Below, piece after piece: positions 32,715 to 37,500 of a stretch of DNA of 37,500 nucleotides. The stretch comes from Tubiluchus corallicola (taxonomy: Eukaryota; Priapulida; Priapulimorpha; Priapulimorphida; Tubiluchidae). The translations under genes were made by a program, and so were the position numbers. Location of the stretch: positions 265,001-302,500 of the forward strand of contig JAQGDQ010000154.1 in assembly GCA_030141605.1 (NCBI GenBank), given 5' to 3'. The notes under the pieces are model-generated. The model searched no databases. It had not been told where the DNA came from and worked only from the letters and a program-made list of their open reading frames with translations. Within the stretch, counting starts at the first letter, position 1; every line of letters starts with the position of its first letter.

Positions 32715-33117
32715 CATTTCGAATAATTAGGTGAGTTTCAAAGATGCTTTATAAACTTTATATGCATGTTTTAAAATCTAACCGTTACTTTCATATTACT
32801 CAAGTAAATTCAGCAATTTTACAAAAGTCTGTGTATAATAATTTCAATCATCAATTAGCGAAAATTTAACCAAAAATCCTGCAAAAGCAAGGAGAAGTTT
32901 TTCATGTTAATTAATGGTTAACCATTTTTATGATGTACATGTACGCATGCGCAATTAACCAACATATCAGCCTGAATAGCTGATAGCAATATGATTTTAG
33001 TTTTGTGATTTAAACTTAAGCGTCAAAAAAGTTAAAACATCGTTTTGAAAGTTTGTATCGCATACATGCCTTGTTACGCACAGAGCATGTATCTATAGTA
33101 ACATCATAAAAAACATG

Positions 33118-33480
33118 AAACTTTAAACTCACTTGATGATCGTTAAGTGCAGCCATTTTAACGGTAAGTCGTTTGAAACCAGTTTAGATTGCCCAAAGTT
33201 TGAAAAAATATTCAGGCCATTAACAACACACTCTAAACAGTACTATACATTACTGTATCTGTCAATAAGATTAAAAATGGATTTTTGATGAGTTAGTGGT
33301 GTACACGGAGGAAGTGAATTGGTACCACTTTACCAATTGACGTGAACACTTTAAATTACGACGAATTGTCTTTTTTAGTTACTTATGTCGTTCAAGTAGG
33401 TAAGCGTACTACTAAGTAACTTTGTGTGAAAGCTTTTTGGGACATACTTTAGGATTGCATTTTCTTTCCCTTTAAAGTTC
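33118..33480. repeat. Dispersed repeat family B, copy 2
   Basis: Diverged partner of 19880-20300 in the same orientation, sharing GTTAAGTGCAGCCATTTT-like and TGTCAATAAGATTAAAAATG blocks. Confidence 0.65.
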
Positions 33481-33589
33481 ACGACAGCTTAATTAAAGAA
33501 GTTTGACTCAAGTCCGCTTAGTTTAATGAAAGGAAATTACTAATATAGCTATTATAAATATAATTAGCTACTATTTACATCAAACTTTT

Positions 33590-33665
33590 ATTTTACACCA
33601 AACTACTATTCTACACCAAACTATTATTCTACACCACACTATCATTCCACTCTACTCTACTATTC
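33590..33665. repeat. Imperfect tandem repeat CTATTCTACACCAAA
   Basis: About five decaying units of 17-18 bases (TTTTACACCAAACTA, then TTCTACACCAAACTATTA and similar). Confidence 0.7.
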
Positions 33666-33669
33666 TACC

Positions 33670-34682
33670 GTAATTCCTGTTGGTGCCAGTGTAAACTATA
33701 GATGTCTGACAGGTATTCTCAACACAAAATAGGCCCCCTTTCAAAGAAAACTTTAAGACAAAGAGAGTAATGACTGTGGGAGGAGAGACTAAAGAGTGTC
33801 CCGTTTTTGTTCCTCCCTTTAGCACGTAATTGCAGGATAATTATTATCAATAACACAATCTTATTTTACAGAATAATAGGAGTAATTACTCCATTCTTAT
33901 TTATTACGAGATAAGTTAACTTAATTTGCATTGTAGATGATTGCATTGTATCTGCATTGTGACTAGAAACATCATTCCTGCAAAACGCACAATAAAGACA
34001 AATGAACCCAAGATCTAAGTAACAAATAATTACAATCATTTATTTTACAAAAAACATTTTTTTTATAAATAATTAACAGGAAATGTTGCACGATTACGTC
34101 ATTATGTATTTCATAAATAAGAAAACAAAATCACGAATACGGTTGAGGCGCAGAGCAGCATGGGATACTAAAAATAGTGATTGTCTTTTTAAGGCTTAGA
34201 ATTCCAAATTTTGCAAATTTGTTAAAAATTTTAAAAAATTATGGCAAAAGCGTTACTATAATAAACACGTTTATGAAACGCAATTTTTCGTATGTTACTT
34301 GAATAATTCTATTTAGTTGAATCTGTGATAGTTTTTGGATTTTGAACTATGATAGACCTATGGCAAAATTAACACGGTTGCTGTACAATCAAAACGAAGA
34401 ATAATAGTAGTGATAAAGAATAATAAACGGTTGATTTCCAATGAGATTCTGCTATATGCAGAATCTTAAATATAACCTAAAGAGTAAGTAACCGAAAAAG
34501 GCAGGTGTTGTAATCATTGTGAGCTAACCAGGATTCGTCATTACGCTTTCAGAGTATTTGCTAAATGTGATTGTACAATGTACATAGATTATTACGTCCA
34601 TTAATTCTAATTTATCACAGTTCAATATCTAAAAATCTACGATAAGTTCAGGCTAGGAAACTTGATGACATTGATTAGAGTA
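33670..34682. other. Non-coding stretch
   Basis: No gene recognised. It contains the perfect 14-bp palindrome GGAGTAATTACTCC at 33879-33892, of unknown meaning. Confidence 0.5.
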
Positions 34683-34690
34683 AGAATATG

Positions 34691-35087
34691 CAGGGGCGTA
34701 TTAATCAATAGGCTAACTAGGCTATAGCCTAGGGTGCAAAATTTGAGGGCGTCACATTTTAGAAAAAATTCTTATTCTCCTCTAAAAATACTTTCATGTA
34801 TACTTTCATATTCACGTAAAGGGCGAATTTTATAACACACCACAGTCAGTTACTAAAAGCCGCTTTTATATAAGTGCCACATAATGAACAGGTGCAAGGC
34901 ATTGCACAACAAGTAGCTGTGCAGCTTGCTTGAATATAAGCGTTATGCAAATACATGCAATTAATAATGACCTCTTATAGTGTTTTAATACACCACAAGT
35001 AATTGTTTAACCTACTCGTCACATAAACAACCATAAATTCACAATAGAGATCAGTCTAGGGCGTCGTAAAGTCTTGATACGCCCCTG
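34691..35087. mobile_element. 397-bp hAT-type MITE
   Basis: The left end CAGGGGCGTATTAA and the reversed right end CAGGGGCGTATCAA match at 13 of 14 positions. AGAATATG is repeated exactly on both sides (34683-34690 and 35088-35095). An 8-bp target duplication with CAGGGGCG ends is typical of hAT. No transposase is encoded. It is unlike the MITE at 21735 in sequence, so two hAT families are present. Confidence 0.93.
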
Positions 35088-35095
35088 AGAATATG

Positions 35096-37500
35096 TAATT
35101 GTGTCCTTATATGATAAGATGACAACAGTTTTATGGTGAAATTGGATCCATCTGAGGTGACACACATTCTAATGTGGTTACGGGTGACTTTGAACTTGAA
35201 CCGGAACGCGCGGATTCTTTTCTGGAGTGACATCTTTCATGGCCCGCCACGTAACAATCACGTTGTTTGCTATAATTACAAAAAATTGACAGTAAAATTC
35301 TGGAATGACTTCCAAAATTTGAAAAAGAAAACGTATATGAAATTAGATACCAATTATTGAAACAACTAGAAATTGGAATCCGACATGAACAGTATCTTCT
35401 ATCATTGGCAAATAAATTTATAATAGGAACTATATATTCATATGTATTTATAGTTACACTTTCTCTCTGCAGGCCCTTATTATGAATTGCTTTTGTCTTT
35501 ATTTGGTCTGCATAAAAACCATAAAACAAAAACGCTTTAAAAATTAAACAGAAATTTAGAAGATTAAACATTAAAGTCTTAAGCTTTAAACTTACACATT
35601 TGTATACCATAATCATGAAATTTAATTAAAATGGTGTTTTCTGATTTAGTTTTGCATTTAGACAGTTGATTTCACATTTAAAGAATGGTTCACACCGACG
35701 TCCAGCTGTTTGGCTCATTAATGAATTTTTGGTGCCCGGTTTTTGAAGCATGTTGGCACCAAATTTTAACAGACATTTCTGGAGTTTTATTGATTATCAG
35801 TCAGTAATTATTGATTATTAGTCGTAGAAATCGTTTCTATAAATTAACGAAAATCGATGGAAATTAAACCCAATGTTTGTTTGTAATAATAATTTTGTCT
35901 TAATGTAGCTCTTAAGAAACTCTGATAAATTAAGTGTATTAAATGTAATTGCCTTTTCAAATAAACATTTGTTCAGTTAAATTTCACAACGAAGACATCC
36001 ACCATTATCTACGAAATTGCATTATTTTATCATTTTTGCCCAAAAGATATGTACAAAGAATACATTAATGCTCAATACGGTTTTTTCTAAGAATTAAAAA
36101 TTCTTGAATTAAAAAACATTAAAATTAATAATTGTTTTTTGATAACCAATGTAGGATTTGCATTAAAAGTCAAAAGTCAAAATGGCTATGTCGTTGGCGA
36201 TGCAGACGTTTTACAGCAAAGCAGCCCGGCCATGAAGTGGCATCGTGGCAGTTGTTAGTACATGTAGTACATGCAAGAGAGGTGATAGAATGGTGTATAT
36301 CTGAAAACTGGAAAAGATGAGCGGGTTAGAAAGAATAGGAGAGCAATAAAAAGATGGCTGAAAGAACATGGGAAGGGATATGTTTGCACTTTGACTAACA
36401 AAATCTTAAAAAGGGCATGAAAACAAGCAGTAATTATAAGACACATTTTAAGGAAGCAGAATGATTTTTCATATACTACCCATTTTCAAGTCTGTATAAA
36501 AGCAAACATTTTAACACAATTAATACGGCAAAAGAGTTTCTGATAATTAAATAATAGATCAAAAACTTGATAAACGGGGGGCGAGCTCAACTGTTGGTGA
36601 CATCACAAACTAACATAATTTTCGACAGCAAAAATATTCCACGAGCGTGTTGCACATGTTTTCAAAAGTGAAGTGCAGCACTACTGTAAAATATTCAGTG
36701 TGTTGTACTAAAACTAGGCAAGTTTTAAGATAAAAATTCAAATCTCAAATTTACAGCTGTGTTCACACTTAAGCTGTCGAACGTGTATAGTTCGTCACAA
36801 ATTAACACATCTGAACTAAGAGGTACAGCATCTGTTTTCTGTACAGTGCGTTTTCAAAATGCAGGCGCTAGTGCCCGTCTAACTAGCGAATGGCAAAATA
36901 CATCTAAAAACGAAGAACTAGTGGCGCGAACGGGAATTTGTGTTTGTGTGGTAATAACTCTTTCACGTAAACCATTTTTGAAAAAAGGTAGTATGTTTCC
37001 TATCAATTTTTTAAAGAACAGGCTGTTTTGACCTAAATTTCAAGATTGGGTCCGGTTTTGCTTTAACTTTGATTTCGCTGCTTCGTAGTACGTCTAGAGT
37101 GTATTTTACGTTGAACCTGTATGAGATATAGAGTATAGTTTACATGGCTACACAAGCACTTAAAAACGAAATACTTACGGAGTTGAAAGCCTCTGTTTAT
37201 GTGAAGAGACAAACACAACACGAAACTTATATATCTCAGTCCACAGGAAAAACCAGAAAATTGAGTTTGGGCTGCTGCTCGTCTTTTTTAAAATTTGTTA
37301 TAAAGATAAAACAGAATAAACTGGCAAAAAATTAAAAAGGTCTCCTCGATCTAGCATTTATGACCATATCTGTGCCTCTGGGTCACAAGGGTGATTTTAA
37401 TAATTTCAGCATTGTGACCAAAGCTACAAATAACTGGGGCCTATTAATAAAAGAAAGTTTATCTATATACCCTAGTAAGCCTTTTTTATGTGCAAATTCG
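35096..37500. other. Stretch without a convincing gene
   Basis: Open frames of 161 residues (35616-35131, minus), 62 (36132-36320), 90 (36759-37031) and 63 (37144-37335) were read. None has a recognisable domain, and none has splice context that supports it. The 36.1-36.3 kb piece begins after an acceptor-like AATGTAG and could be an exon, but no partner was found. Confidence 0.45.

Noticed and set aside
35131-35616. 161-residue minus-strand open frame and the overlapping plus frame with LFWSDI
   Set aside because: The LFWSD string recalls LDL-receptor YWTD repeats, but no further repeat units or splice context follow. The minus frame has no recognisable family.
36759-37335. Open frames of 90 and 63 residues near the right edge
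   Set aside because: No domain and no clear splice partners; consistent with chance.

Overview
This window is nuclear DNA from an animal, most likely an invertebrate. It is AT-rich, and its genes are split by many canonical GT-AG introns. Micro- and minisatellites are abundant, and there are several kinds of eukaryotic transposable element (hAT-type, LTR and non-LTR). The species cannot be fixed from the sequence; an invertebrate chordate such as an ascidian is one possibility among several.

Region 1 (about 1-25.7 kb) holds two head-to-tail alkaline phosphatase (ALP) genes on the + strand. Copy 1 (coding part 1260-11466) enters the window already inside the gene: nine coding exons are visible, and the exons for the signal peptide and the first metal-binding loop must lie upstream of base 1. 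Copy 2 (13908-25524) is complete, with 12 coding exons and a conceptual product of 546 residues. It has a signal peptide, every metal ligand and the catalytic serine of the family, and a hydrophobic C-terminus that looks like a GPI-anchor signal. All nine shared exons start and stop in the same phases in both genes, and the first eight have identical lengths, so this is a tandem duplication. Part of exon 6 and the surroundings of exon 11 are far more alike than the rest, which suggests later gene conversion.

Region 2 (11.5-13.9 kb) is the spacer between the two genes. It carries two minisatellites and a possible TATA box for copy 2. Introns of copy 2 hold long 41-bp and 23-bp minisatellites, a four-step compound microsatellite and a 499-bp hAT-type MITE with a perfect 8-bp target duplication. 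Introns of copy 1 hold a 1.06-kb element with 21-bp inverted ends and a 52-bp perfect hairpin flanked by an 8-bp direct repeat. The same roughly 320-bp element sits in intron 4 of both genes, but in opposite orientation.

Region 3 (25.7-37.5 kb) is gene-poor. It contains a broken non-LTR retrotransposon end, a 353-bp solo LTR with a 5-bp target duplication, one candidate two-exon gene for an RS-rich protein (29116-29504), several dispersed repeats that also occur elsewhere in the window, and a second hAT-type MITE (34691-35087). No convincing gene was seen after about 30 kb.

No wholly new system was found. The most interesting points are the apparent divergence of the copy 1 active-site neighbourhood, the conversion tracts, the tandem CRE-like motifs in copy 2 intron 3, and the very small palindromic hAT-like insertion.
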